From: Gavia stellata
Lineage: Eukaryota; Chordata; Aves; Gaviiformes; Gaviidae
Assembly: GCF_030936135.1 (NCBI RefSeq)
Contig: NC_082598.1
Span: forward strand, 50,188,347-50,252,346
DNA: 64,000 nucleotides
Direction: 5' to 3'
In this document: positions 23,651-37,796 of the stretch, in pieces
How the letters are laid out: the number at the start of each line of letters is the position of its first letter
How positions within the stretch are numbered: the stretch's first letter is position 1
Made by a program: the position numbers and the translations under genes
The notes under the pieces: generated by a model
Told to the model about the DNA's origin: nothing
Seen by the model: only the letters and a program-made list of their open reading frames with translations
Databases searched by the model: none

Positions 23651-24609
23651 GGTATGGCTTTAGCCGAGTAGAACCTGCAGGATCACAGAAATTTCCTTGA
23701 TTACAAGGGCATCAGATCTAACTTGCTTCTCTGCATATATTTTCTCCATTTACACTGAAGTTTCATGAGTACATCCTTAGGTCAGGTGTTTCTTTCTTGT
23801 GAGACATAGTGTGATGTAGATTGGGGTGAAGCTATATAGCTGAAATTAGAGGAGCAGAGCACTGAGACCAGTGGCCAACTCTTCTCTTGGCCTCAAGGGT
23901 AAGGCTGGGGTCTTCCATAAAAGCATTGCTGGTGCACACGGCTGTGCCCAAGCAGCACTCCACAGAGCTCAGAGCCTGTTTCCCTATGCCAGCAGAGGTG
24001 GAGGACTGATTTTTGTTTCAAATCTTCTCCATTTGTTTGGCTTAAAGTATTTTTGTTATTACCAAAACTGCTGTCTTTGAAGTCTGAGTGAGCTGCTGGC
24101 TTTGCACTGCTCAATGGTCAAGAACAAAGCTCTGTCTGTCCTTTTACTATTAAGAGCTTTACAACATCTTTTGCTGCTTGTCCCCTTTTCCACAGGGGAT
24201 GAGAATTAATCCTTTATATCTTTTTTTTGCAGTGATTCCTCAGCATTTCCAATCATTTAAGCATTCTTCTCTGAACCCTCTCATTCCCTAAATATTCAAA
24301 CAGGTGACAACCAACAGCTCCAAATCAAGGCAATAACTAGCTTTTGCTTACAAACACCTTTTCCCTATGGGAAAGTGCTTATTTATGGACTTAACATTAT
24401 AGGTTGTTTTACTACCTCTGCTGAAACCAATTCTTACTACTTTTTATTCTGCCACTGGAACGCTTTCCAAAATGGTAAGTCATGCGAGTTCAGAAACAAT
24501 AGCTTTGCTACTTAACTCCTGCAGAGTTCATTGCCTGCTAAATGCCATCTGGTCTGGGGTTCTTCAGTGCCCCAAAATAAACTGCAGCATCCGTCTTTGC
24601 TGTTTTTTT

Positions 24610-24630
24610 AAAAAAAAAAAAAAAAAAAAA
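24610..24630 (+). repeat. Poly(A) homopolymer run
   Basis: This is an uninterrupted run of 21 A preceded by seven T, in MFHAS1 intron 1 (oligo-T in the transcript). It may be a mononucleotide tract or the tail of an old retroposed copy, but no retroposed body was recognised upstream. Confidence 0.8.
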
Positions 24631-25906
24631 TCGCTTCTATGGCAGTCATGTTTGCTACTGAAACAGGCAGGAGCCCTGGGGGCTGTAAAGAACTCACCAG
24701 CCTCCCAGGGAGGCAGCAGCATGGCCAGGAGAACATCTCACTCCTCCACCATCTCCTCTACCTCCCTGCACCTTCCCAGGAGCTGCCTGCTCCACCATGG
24801 GACTCCAGGACAGAGCTGAGCTCCTTCCTGGCTCCCTATTTATGCTGCAAACCTGTACTACTTCCAAGTCTCCTCCAGGCACCTTTCCACCAGGTGGATG
24901 ACTCTGAGGTATTTACTCCCCAGTATCACTGTAACACAGCCCTGGCACCCACTCCTTCAGATGTTTCACCATCTCACGTGAACTGCAAGCTGGCTGGCTC
25001 TCCTTTGAATGTGCCTAGCACTGATCCCCTCAGAGGGATCTGTCTTGGGAAGAAATAGCCTTAAAAATTCCCAGGCATTTACTTGTATTGATCAAAAAGG
25101 AGAGATTCAGGGAGATCTTTAGCATATGGTCAAGAGACCCCAAAAGCGAGGACAACTGGGACTGGAAAAGCAGGAACCAGCAGGATGCTCACTCTCAAAT
25201 GCCATTCAGCGCCGGAGTTCAGGCCCCAACCAGGCTTGCTCTGAGGGGAGGCAAAGCAGACATGGCAGCTCAAGAGATGGCTTCTGCCAGAAAAGTGGGC
25301 AAAATGCTGGCATACAGAAGATGGCACTTTTCAGAGCTGCTCAGAGATCACACATTATTTTAGACAGTGCACTTTCCACAATACAACGGGAGAGCAACAA
25401 GCAAAGAAATAAGGTCAATCACACACAAACTCACACAAAAGGCCATTACAAGAGAAGCAAAGAGCATCCCCTCCTCTGCTGCACTTCATCCAGGATCACA
25501 GCTTGTTTCGAGATGCAGGAGGCCCTGGAGGACCACCAGTGTTTTGGACATAGGGAGTTTAAAGGGGGAGCGCATGAGCCAGACTGGACTAGAAAGAGCC
25601 TTTCCTTCCCTCCACCACCACCAGAGGTTTGCTCTATGAGAGAAAATTCAGAGAAAGCACAGACCTGCTGGCTGCTCCTATTTGCATACATAAGGATTTT
25701 GCATACTTGGTGCTAGTGGAAACATGTCCCACAGCTCTGGACTTCACCAGCAGCTGCCTGGGAGCCAAACAGAGGCACCTGCATCCCTTCTCCGTGATCT
25801 GGTTCTCTCCCACCCCCCTGAGACTCCTGCATTTTTCTTAAACACACAAGCCAAGAGAACGATCCTCCAAGCAAGGCAAAGCTTTATTAAAAATGACTTC
25901 CGATTA

Positions 25907-25928
25907 AAAAGGATTTTTAAATCCTTTT
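25907..25928. repeat. Perfect 10-bp inverted repeat with 2-nt spacer
   Basis: AAAAGGATTT, then TT, then AAATCCTTTT. The arms are exact reverse complements. It lies in MFHAS1 intron 1. It is too short for a miRNA hairpin and has no known role. Confidence 0.85.
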
Positions 25929-26627
25929 GTAATGATGACTGGATTATCCACATCACGCTGCATTATGCAACTGGGGATAAAGCAGCACAGAGCAAGTGGC
26001 AAAAATACCGTCTCCAGCAGAGCCACAACTTTGTGGGCAGCTCCCAGTCCCAACACTCACCTGCAAGGATCAGATGGGGCTGGGCACACTTGGTATATCT
26101 CAGAGAAGCAGAATCATGCGCAAGACTTGTATGACACAGCAGCTGCAGAGCAGAGGCTGGTTTGCGACATCGCTTTCAACCAGAGGTGCTGTTTCAGGGG
26201 AATACTGCCATTAAATACTTTAGGAAATGCAGGTAAGAGTGACAAACCTCTGACGTGGAGCTTGGCCATGGGTGTGCCATAAAACATGACTTGTCATGCC
26301 ATATTGGCAATGAACTAGAGGCTGGGCAAGAACTGCACTCAAGCTGCCCCACCTCCCTACAACGGCCTCGCTGGCAGCATCCACCCTGCTATCCAGGGGC
26401 AGGAGCAGCCATGCAGTAAGTGAACAGCCATGCTGCCCAGCTTCCCCTGGCCAAAGACACCCAGCCACGTTGCAGCTGCTGGCTTTTAACAGGAAACGCA
26501 TTTTTAGCATCTGCAAGTTGCTGTGCCAGAAATCCAAGTCACAGATCCAGAGCCAGCCTGCTGCGCTCCCCAGACCAGCCCATCAAGCATCTCCTCTCAT
26601 CACACCTTCTTTAGTCCAATGGTTTGG

Positions 26628-26665
26628 TTTTTTTTTTATTTTTTACTTTTTTTTTTTTTTTTTTT
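26628..26665 (+). repeat. T-rich low-complexity tract
   Basis: Long T runs are broken only by single A, C or G bases, and the tract ends in AAAATC. In the MFHAS1 transcript this is an A-rich tract. Confidence 0.8.
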
Positions 26666-28070
26666 AAAATCAGATCCCGATGTGAATCCCTAACTTGAGC
26701 ATGGTCTTGCCTTGTTTGGCAACATTTCCTTAACATTGTGTTTAGCTTCACTGCAGGCACTCAAAAATGTGCATGTGTGGATGTAACATAACGTGCTAGG
26801 CTCCCGTTTGCCGTAGAAGAAAGATGTGATTTATTACAAAGAAGGACAAGGAACAAGTTAAACATAACAGGCAGCTTCAAAAGCTTACAAAAGAACACAG
26901 AGAAAGGTAAATTTTTTCTGATCCCAAAGGAAGGTTCTCAAACTTTTCTTTCACCCAAAAAAGTCTTTATTTTGTCTGAGCCTGTGAGGCACAAATACAC
27001 TGCTTGGGAAAAGACGCACACAAGGCTCAACTCATGATCATTTATTTCCACATCGCATCCTCGGAAGGCTCCAAGCCGACCACAGCAGCCATTTGCTGAG
27101 CTGAATTATTTGTCCATGCAAGCATCAGTTAAGATCTTGCCAAAATCTAGTAATGATCACCTCAGAGCCTGCAGGGCTCCCTCTGGGCACATACATGCTC
27201 CTCTGAGAAATTATAAACTTCTGACTTACTAAAGTTGGCATGAAAATGTCACCCATGCTAGATCACAGGCTTCTGCTTCACCAGCATGAGCAAGACTCCC
27301 TGTCTAAAACCTGACAGTAAAGGTTCAGGTACACAGCTTTGACTAGACCTGTTATCGAGGACAAGGCACACCGGAGCTTCATTCCCCATGTTGCCCTCTG
27401 GCACTGGCATAGAGGTGGGCAAAAGTACCTGGAGATGACTGAAGTTCCAGAGCAAGGCTCGCATCAGCTTCATTTTCACCCACTGAATGTTTCTGCACAA
27501 CTGTCCACCAGAAGCTTAAAAAGAAAGGTAAGAAATAAATTCTTGCTCAGCACATCTCTGGGATATTGCAGCCAGCAAGCAATGGCATCTCTTCCCAGTG
27601 TCGCAGTTGTCTGCCTTCACTCCCATCTCAATGTGAAAGCAGGCGTGGGATGTTCAGAAACAAGTCAGAAAGCCACTGAAGCAGAGCAGTCAGCTGTATT
27701 AAAATACGAGCTCAAAGCTCCACGGAGCCAGCTTTAACAAAGGTGGCACTGACTTAAAAAAAAAATACCCAACAGTAAAAAAGTTTTAAAGCTTGAATTA
27801 TATATTCATGACACCAAGAGCTCAAGGTGCGCCAGCGGGCCATGATTCCAGCAGTGCATTTTCAAGCCTGGGATGGCTCAGACCTGGTCCGTAACAGCGT
27901 ACAGTGAAAGGAAGTCTGTGCATTAAAGAGATCTGTGAAACCAAAAGGCATGACTGGTTCCCGCACAAACTCCCACTGCACATGCAGTTGTCTCGCTACT
28001 TTGGAGACAGTGAAACACCATCTTCCCTACACTGTCCTCCTAGAATTTGGAGGATGGAAAGCGGGGTATT

Positions 28071-28096
28071 GTGTGTGTGTGTGTGTGTGTGTGTGT
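28071..28096 (+). repeat. (GT)13 microsatellite
   Basis: Thirteen uninterrupted GT units lie in MFHAS1 intron 1. The tract is likely to be length-polymorphic. Confidence 0.95.
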
Positions 28097-31000
28097 TAAA
28101 ATCCGTCACCACTGCCACGCACTATGCCTCCAAGATGCTAAAAAAGTTAACTGCTATCAGAGCAAAGGGCTTATTTTTAAACAGAGCGCTGAGCCCCAAA
28201 ACAAGGTGTGGGGAGGCCCAGAGACCCTCTGCCAAGCGGACAGGGCTGGAGAGAGCGGAGCAGGACTGCCGGGGGCCCCGACGCAGCGCTGGCACAAGCT
28301 CAGCACGAGCAGACTGCCCTCAGAGCCCTGAAGCTGCAGCACGGCTGCCTGACTTCACAGAAACAAATTCCTTCTTTCGCACTGTAGCCATCACTTAGTG
28401 CCCAACCAAAATAGATTTAAGCTGTTCCATAGTAAAAATAACAGCGACCAAGAAATGTTATGTCAGATCACAGGAAGGAGAAGCTCTTTTTTGATCGATT
28501 TCCTAAATTTAGCTCTTTGATACACCAGAGTCATTTGGGTATGAGAATTTTCCATATCTAATGCATTGTTATCTGAAATAAGAGCATCAAAATCTCTCTC
28601 AGACAAAGAAAGAGCCTGTTCAAAGGGAAGATTTAGACAAACGCACAGGGAGCCGAAAACTCATCTGGTTACGCAACGCATGTAAGTAGGCCTGGTGCTT
28701 GCTGCCGACTCCCTGGTTTGGAAACCTGCCACCGAGCACATTTGACCCCATCCAGCAGCTCCGCCTGTAAAATACAGCCGCACGCAGCAAGGGGGTAAGA
28801 AGCACCATGCAGACCAGGAGAGGAAACACACACAAAACCCTCCGTCTCCTCCCCTCCTTGCAGCAGCATAGACTTATCAACAGGATAAGTCTGTGCCTCT
28901 CTCCCTGCCTGGGATGCCCCAGCAGTGTGGAGAGAGGTCCGCCTGCTTGCTCCTCTCTGGACACAGCATGCTGGCTTCCTGAAGATACAGCCCAGATGAG
29001 GCTTTCCCAGGAAAGCCAACTCATCCAAAGGACTACTTGGGGACTACTTTGAGCCAGCACTGATCATCCCCAGCTCTCACTGCTTGCTCCTGGTCAAGCT
29101 GCCCAGCGATCTGGTGGTGCAAGATGGAGTCACTCAAAAGGGATAATGGTGGGACGAAGGCTGGCTGGTTCAGAACCCACATTAAGGCAGTGGAGGCCAA
29201 GCCAGCAGCTGTACCCTCAATCTACAGTGCTCTTTAAAACCAGTTTGGGCCCAGTTTGCTCCCCATCGTTGAGTGAAAGTTTGGCACCATACAGGTGTTG
29301 CTCAGTCTAATGCCAGTTTGTCTGGATTTATAATTCCCCATGCCCTTGGGCAACTCCTGTGTGAGACTGCACTTTGCAAGACACCTTCCATGCTACATGT
29401 CTCTCAGCTGTGCTGAGCAGGTCAGCTGCCTCCTTACCATCTCTTCTGCTCCAGCTTCTATGGGTCCCATCATGACTAAATCCCCGTGCTAAGGAAGGTC
29501 ACTGTTCCTGTGAGCCATTTCCCACTTCACAGATAGAGAAGAGGATAAGGAAGTAAAAAAAGGAACAGGACTCCTAATTTACGTAGCTGCCCCAAATTCC
29601 CTTTGCTCCCATACAGACAAGGCCCCAGCTGCTCAGCCCATTTTGAGGAAAAAACAAATGAGTTGGGCATAAATACCTTGAAACATTCCCTATCACACAC
29701 TGCAATAAATACAGCTGCATCTCACTATCTGTTGAGGACATAATCCTGAAAAGTGCAATGGTTAGCAATTTGATAGTTATGCTATTTTTCCCCATAATGT
29801 AGTAGAGGAGAACACATGTACAGGCTAGTGAGATATATACAGTATAAATACAGAGGGAGGGTGGAAAGATACAAATGCAAATATCAGGATGGTCAACATG
29901 AGATGACTTCTTTTCAGAATGGATCACTATCCCTAGCCATTACCCCATTTTTGGGTCCTTCATTCTTGATTGACCTCGATTTATCTGAGAATTTTAATAA
30001 GTGTGATGAAAATGCAACTGTTCAGACACAGGCAACGGGAATACTTACAGAAAAAGACTTGATTTCAGGCAGCCAGTCTCAGACAGAGGTCCCTGCCTCT
30101 CCAACCTCCACACCGTACATCCTGTGCCTGTGCATTTCAGCTCTGCACATTGCTAAGTCCTTTCTTTCTAACATTATCTGTTCAGAGAAAAATTGCTTGC
30201 CGTCCATACCTGACTGCTGCATCCAAGAAAGAGGCCACAGTGAGTGGAGAAATGGTCAGCAACAGAGCTCCACAGTAACAGCCAGAGATGCAGCAGGGTG
30301 CTGCTGCACCATGCAACACTTATGGTCTGTGCTGCAGGACAATTTTGTGGTTCTGCTGCATCCTCTGTAATGTTTCAGGGGCCACACGACAGATATGCAT
30401 CTTTCTTCTGCTGCAGGAAGCTCACCCTCTGCTTGTTGACCACATAGCAAGGGGCCTTACTAGATGTGAGGACACTTGTTTTGGGGTAGGTTTGAGACAA
30501 ATCAGCCCCTCTAGCAGTCCTCTGCTGCCAGCTTTGCATCGATACAAAGGCACCAAATGCATTGCGTGTGTCTCTCAAAGTCAAGCAAGACCCAATCACT
30601 GTGTTCACCTTCAATATTTTTCCACTGTGTGGTTTCACATGGCAGAAACAGCAGCTAGACACATGGAAAGCAAATTACATCAAGCACCTCTGTCTCAAGC
30701 CAAACCCTGCAGATTTTGGTGCTGTGGAAACCATGTCCAACTCATTTTTTAGAAAGCTCATCAACAACCCTACCCTGCTACAGAGCAGGATCTGTCCCTT
30801 GTCACAGGCCACTGCTCACTCTGTATTGCTGAAGAGGAAAACACCTGCTAAAAATGCAAAGAACATGCTCCAAGAGAAATTCAACACACAGAAATTGGAG
30901 CGCTACTACATGCAGGATCATTCAAGAGACAAGTCCTGAGTGAAGTGTGCCACAATCTTGCACTCTGTTAGGACAAAACCCTACAATATTAATTTTATCA

Positions 31001-34000
31001 TCAATCCCAGCATGAGGTCCAGAAATCCCTGTCCTGCCATTGTTGTACCTTTGTTTCCTTCCTGTTACGCTGTAACAGAGAGAGCCTGAAAACTCTACAG
31101 AAAGCGATGGGTACCAGATGAAGGAGGAGGGACCTCTCCCAGAATAGTCTGGGTTCCCTCTCATGTAACACAAAATGAAAATGCTTGGCAAGCATCACCC
31201 TAAAACTGGGAAAAGGGGAAGATATCCTGGCATTGCTTTCATAAAGGGCCTTACAGAGATGCACTTTGCCAAGCTTGTGAAACCCCACTAACACAAGCAC
31301 AGCAGAAGTCTCCCATCATCTCATCAGCACAATTCAATGTAACCTAGATCAACAACAATACAGCTCCTTCCTGGAGTATTCAAGCATCACCTCCTAGTCA
31401 GCATGTGGCAAAACCAGGCAGGTCCGAACAGGATTTGAGTTGCAGCTTTGTTTTGCTCTGAAGGTTACTTGCCTCCACAGTTCAGTTTAGTCTGATCCTC
31501 ACAAAGCACTAAGTTTAATGGGCTTCCCCACAGAAGTGCCTAGCTTACCTCAAAGCTGTCGCCTGCTTCATGCAGAGCTTGTCATGCTGAACTGTCAATT
31601 CAAAATTAATGTTACCTTGTAAAGTGTACGTCCTAGGCCAGTTTCACACCCATCCCACAGGAGTCCAACCTAGCCACAGCTAAAACTAGTAAGTAGGTAT
31701 ACTCAGTACACTTTTGGGAGAAGCACAAAGCTCTTGAAAATGACCACAGGGGAAAAAACCAACTCTGAAATTAAGGTTTTGCTTTAAATCACAACCAGCT
31801 CGAGCAGGCAAGTGCTCCAGAAGTTACAGTTCAGTCTGAACACAGCCTCCATCCACTGGCCACAGGCAAGTCACCCCTAACCACAGAGCCTGCATCAGTC
31901 CTAAACCACACTGCCACTGACCATGTTGGCAACCCGATCAGCGTATTCAGGACCAAGCTTTAGCCAGGAAAATACCACAAGTACAATATGACTTCAGCCT
32001 CCAGCAGCCTGCTGGGGCAGAACCATAAGCCCTCAAAGATGGTCCAGCTGAACACCCCAAATTAAATTTCTCCCAAAGCCAACCAGCTGGTTGTTTCACA
32101 GTTCTTCATCACCCCAACCCCTGTTCTTACATCTGCTTCTCAAGAAAGAAACCACTAGAGGACAAATCTCTCCCAGCTGCTCAGCTGGAACAAAGGCCAC
32201 ATCCACACAGGTGATCTTCCCGTTACAGGCTGTAAACTGCGTCCACTCAACAGCTTCTAAAAACACCAAGGCCTCCTCACCCTCTGTATGAGACACAGCT
32301 CCTTCACACTGCGGTCACCAGAATCCCATCAGCTCTCCTGCTGCAGGCAAGGAGATCACTGTATAGCAGACCAAGGAGGCAGGCTGAGACTCCTACAACC
32401 CAGCTGCATTGCTTTCTCAGACCCAGGTATGTTCTCAGCTAGCCAAAAGCACAGACAGATTTTGTTTGCAGCAGCAGGAGTCCAATTGTTATAATTGACA
32501 CCGTACTTTAAGCACTCCCTCCTCGTCCCTATGAAACGCTCCCTTAAATAGCACATCCTTAAATTGACATCTCACAAGCTCACCTGAGAAGAGGTAAACC
32601 AACCTGCTTACTCTCACAGTTGTCCACATCTGTATGGCAAGCACCAAGTACCACAAGCAAGGAGAGGGAGATAAAAGGACATAACTGATCATCTTGTAGT
32701 CACCCCCCAGACCACAGTTTTCTCTACTCATCTGCAGCAGTTATTCTTCCTCTACTTGGGGGGGTGGGGGGAGAAGGTAAAAAAAATTGTACTCTGATAA
32801 CTTCCAAGAATTCAAACCTGACACAGAACTTTTCATTAAATACATTTTCTCCCTTCTCCCCGGCAAACTGCTTTCAAGAGCCAAACAACTAGCCTGCACT
32901 ATTATTAGCAAATCACTAATCAGAGAGCACACTAGGCTACCACAATTACCTGCTTAATATTGCAAATGCAACAAGACACCACAGCATAAAGGAGAATTAC
33001 CTACCAAATGCACTCATATTTTGCTTTTAAAGTAATACTTGTTTTTTCACAGCTCTATCCCAATGTCAAGTAACATATTCACAACATCACCAAAAGGCAA
33101 CAAAGATTCAGCACTGTTGGTGATTTCCCACCATCCTCTCCTGAGATGCAAAAGGAGTAGGACCTTGCAATACATCTGCATGTGGATCACGCACATGATA
33201 CATCTCAACTGAACTTACATGGAAAAACTTTTCAAACCCAAGTGTTTTTAGAAAGAGGCACCATGCCACCAGAAGTGCGTGCACACAGCAGGAAGCAAAG
33301 CACGTTTCATGGTATCTGTGTCCACAGCGTGCTGAAGCAGAGCACAAATCAGTCCTCATGTAATGAGTTGACTCTGGAGAGGGGAAAACCTACATCAACA
33401 TTTTCTCACCCCCACAGTCAGTAGCTTTTAAATAGTTCTCATGCAACAAAACAAAGAATCATTGGGTACTGCACATCTCTTTCATAGGTCATTTCCTGCA
33501 AAGACAAATTTCAGTGACTGTAAAAATAAAAAACACAAACCAAAGAAATGCACCAATGCACTGAAGGCCAAGAATTCTGCTTTGCTTCGCTAACCAAACC
33601 AAAAAGATCCACTCAACCAAATCTAGTGTTTCCCTGGTTCGTTGATGGCAGCTCAAAGTCCAGAGGCCCAAAGCCCAGAGATGACTCCCATGGGGAATGG
33701 GGCAGGGCAAGACAAGCTGTTAAGGAGCAAACCAGAAGAGTTTTCTTCTACCTGACTGACATATCAGGAAACCTTTCCCTTAACAGAAATGCATAGAACT
33801 TTTTGCATAAGGAAGAGGGTTCCTCCAAACAGTGTTAAATATGCACACTGCCATCCTAATTTTAAGTAATTTTAGCAAGTTCCATATTAGGAGCCTTAAA
33901 AACCCCAACACACACAAAGCAATGCACACAGTACAAGGTAACCAGACACTGCAGGCAGCAGGACAGCTTTAACAGGCAATTCAAAGTCTCAGCCTGCTTT

Positions 34001-35884
34001 CTGGCATCCACAGTTGAGTTTGTCCTTCCCATTCCTGTGTCCTCCCAAGCCACATACACCATCAGGTACGAGCCCAGCTCTGTGCTGGCTACTCCAGTTC
34101 TCCCCAAGGACTGGTTCCCACACCTACACCCCACCAGGCTCGATCCCATGGCAGCCATTCATGCTGCACACCACACTCTTCCTCCGGCAATTTCTCTGCC
34201 TCCTCCAAGATCACGAAACATTTGTTGTCTCTTTCCTGAATGCGTTGTTTAAATTAGAGGATGCCCTGCCACAGCCACCAAGCAAGAGGACCTCAAACAC
34301 TCACCATGCAACACACAGCTTAACCTGAAGGAAATCTCTAAAAATCCCTGGTGGTAAAAGACTGTGTTTCTACACCATTATGTTCAGCAAGTCACACCAC
34401 TCAAGGTTGTCAGTTCAGCAGCATAGAAATCAGCTCTTGTTGGTAAGCTAAATAATCAGCACTAGAGCTACAGAATCACACTAGCTTCCCCAAGCCCAGC
34501 AAGCAATCTGTTCTCTTCTCCTCCTGAATCACAGGGCCTTGTTGAGCTTTATCCTGCCACCCAGATCATCCATGTCCAGTGCTCACGCTGTGCTGAAAGT
34601 CCTGCCCCACTGTCTGTTATTACGCCACAGTACTCCACTGAAGCCACAACCTTCAGAAGAGCATGACAACAGCCCCCAAACAGCTGCAGCATCTACTTTG
34701 AAAGTCAGGCAAAAAAGGCTCCACCCTCAAATGGGGAAAATAAAAGGCTGCCAAAAGCTAGCATCAGGCTCTATTACAAGCAGCCGTTGCTCTACTGCAA
34801 TTGTCTGTGAAAAAAAACCCAGCTGCTTACAATTAGATACCTGACATCAGCCTTTCATTGAGAGGCAGCTCAGATTTTGGAGCAACTTCTGAGCCCTTCT
34901 GACAAAACCAGTCCCACCTGCTCCCTCCTCACCTTGCACAGGACTTGACAGCATGACACATCATGGGATCTTCCACCCCTCCATCTCCTGACTCCATACC
35001 AGCCACCGAGGGAGTTCATGCTTGCTTCTGACTCCAACACAGGGATGGTGAGCATGGTTCACTTCAAGTCACATGAATAAGGTGGCCTAGAATTAGCCCT
35101 GCTCTGGCCATGATGGAGTCTCACAGGAGAACTATGCTGTGATACCTCCATCCGCACCCCTGAAGGTCACTGGCATATAATCCTTGCTTCTGATCACCTC
35201 TGATGTGGGAGACAGGCAGAGTAGAGGCTCGTGATCTCCTCCCTGTTCTGATACCTTAGGAAGGGGGCAGCAAGGCAGTCAGGAGACGTGCAATTCCTCT
35301 CCACAGGAGAGATCTGCCTAGCCTCCAGCATTTCTCAAAGCTCCCCAATAGCTTCGCAGCGCCCTTTTGGAGAGGGGCTGTTATGCTTATGCCCAGGGCT
35401 TTCTGTCTGTTGTCACATTTTTAATCTGTGAAAAGCCAGATCATCTTTTCTTGCTTGTGACAGCATTTTGCCCATTTTCTGCAACGGACAAAGCCCCCAG
35501 CTTTCTAATGTCTGCATTCATACAGGTAACTTCACAGGCAGGAATAAAGGAAAACCACTAGTCAAACACAATCCCCACCCCACCACAAACACCAGAAGAA
35601 TCACACACTGGACATCAGGACACCTTGTGCAGACCACAGCCTGGAAGAGCCCTGAGTGGCCCAGACCCAGCCTAGCACAGGGCAAGAGAAGACAGCAGCA
35701 GAGAATTAGCAGGTGCAGATGAAGGCAAGCTTGGAAAATCCAGCCACGTTTGTCCAAACAAAGCAATAGCTTATGGGACATGAACAACCTAAAAGCCCTT
35801 CAGTCCAGGGGCTAAAAGAGCATGACATACAAAAATCACACCATTTCACAATACTTGTGACAACCCAATTGAGGCCTCGTCATT

Positions 35885-35919
35885 TTGGAGTGATGAACCA
35901 TTCTTGTTGGTCACTCCAA
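35885..35919. repeat. 9-bp inverted repeat with 17-nt loop
   Basis: TTGGAGTGA at 35885-35893 is matched exactly by TCACTCCAA at 35911-35919. It lies in a calm, AT-moderate part of MFHAS1 intron 1. It may be chance or a paired half-site for a DNA-binding protein. Confidence 0.7.
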
Positions 35920-37597
35920 GCAGGGATATGCCTTTCTTAACCTGGCAGGGATACTTTTAGTATACAGTATATAGTGCAAATGTAAAAGAAAAAAAAAATT
36001 CAATACACCACTTATCAGCCAAGCAGATGACTGCAGCCTCAAAGCACACTGAGATTCCAGCTCAGATGCCAATTCAGTTACTATTTCACCGAGCTACAAA
36101 ACTGTTTCAAACACGAAAACTTCCTTAAAAGGACCCTATCAAGGCATTTGTATATCACTTTTATTCACTGTTTGTTTGCAATAAACCCTCAGAAGACTGA
36201 ATCCAGAATCTCAATTCTTATTAACCATTTCTATGCATACTAGCTTGTTCTTAGAGAATTTCTGTGTGCATTATCAACGGAAGTTATAGAGTGTGTGCAC
36301 ACAGGACCGGGAGGGGAGGGAAGGGAAGGAGAGGAAATGCAAGGATTAATCCTCAACTCATGAAAAACCAAGTCCCCTCTTTAAAGGGGATTCCAATGAA
36401 AATTTTGGATGACCAAAGAATGCACCATCAGTTTCATGAATGACGACACAGATTGCACAACCAGACACACAGCCAGACTGCACTTCCATTTTTGAGCACA
36501 AATTTGGCAGTGTCTCCACAGAAGTATTTCCCTTATTAAGGTCAACAGGATGCAAAGCAGTTCTTCAATGGAGTCCTAAAAAGACCACAGCCCTATTTAA
36601 GAATTAGCAGCATTGTAATTGCCAGGGATTTCCACTGAAAGAGCTTGGAAAGAAACATAGACATCTTCCTCACTACATATTTTCATAACATCAGACCCAT
36701 CTCTTTCCTACACCCTGTCAAAAAAGACGCCAACCACGATTCACTTGCATGACAGCAAGCTTGGCAGCACAACTCTAAACACGCACACCTCCTGATCAAC
36801 AAAATCAGGAGAAAAAGAAAAAGTCTTCAGCTTCATGATTGCCATTTAGGGGCTCCTAAACAGTCTTTTATTCATAGAAGAGAGACACAGCAAAGAATAT
36901 TTTAGATTAAATGCAGACATACAGGCCTCCCCAAGCCAAATCACAGTTCACATTTTTCATACAACCCAGGTCATTGCTGGGCTAGATTTAAGCATCATCC
37001 AAGAAGACAAAGCAGGTTTCTCTATAAATTGCAGCCTTTAATCACGCTTCAGCACTTCCACAGATCAGCCCTGCTTTTGAAACACATTTGTCTTCTCAAC
37101 ATGCTCTTCCCTCAGCTAGACTCGCATAGTATTTGTGCTAAGATAGTCAGCCCCTGCCCCAAGGCAGGGCCACTTGGGACGCTAAGCCCTGTGCCTCTGG
37201 CAGCAAAGCCTGGCTTGTCCCGTGGAGAGAGAGCATCGGAAATGCTGCAACCCCCTTTCCACCAGCAGCATCACCCAGTTGGCATTTGGAGGCCTGACAC
37301 AGGAGCCCCCGCTCCTCCCATGCCCAGCGACACGCTGCTTACCTGTGCCTCCCCTTCCCGGCACACCCGGCCTGGCTCCCAGGTGACAGCAATCCTTTCC
37401 CACCTCTAAGGAAAGATACATGGCACAGCCAAACCCAAAGGAAAAGGCCGTTCAATTTCAATGCCCCCCTTATGCTTCCAGACCTGCTCTGTCACTGGAC
37501 AACAAAGATGCCAATCGCTTGCAGACAGACCGGCTCCCCTTCATGTTTCACTTTTAAAGCATCATCTACTCACCAGGGAAAAAAATGGGTGAGCCAC

Positions 37598-37796
37598 AAA
37601 AAAAAAAAAAAGGAAAAAGAAAAAAAAAGAAAAAAGGACATATGTGACTACAGACCTGAATTATTCACAAGCTAAACCTTTAATAGCCACCCATCACACC
37701 TGCACATACAGTTTGCTGTCTTAGCTAATTTTGGAGGGGTTTGTCAGTTGGTTGGATTATTTTTTTAGGGGTTCTGGGTTTTTTTTTTTTTTTTTA
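37598..37796 (+). repeat. Purine/poly-A tract followed by poly-T/TG tract
   Basis: An A/G run (about 37598-37636) is followed, after 130 nt of ordinary sequence, by a T-run (37779-37796) and GGGTTTTTTT motifs to about 37815. A C-run lies near 37903-37912. This is a cluster of low-complexity sequence in MFHAS1 intron 1. Confidence 0.75.

Noticed and set aside
28047-28398. 94- and 164-codon frames across the GT repeat
   Set aside because: The Cys-Val run is simply the translated microsatellite.
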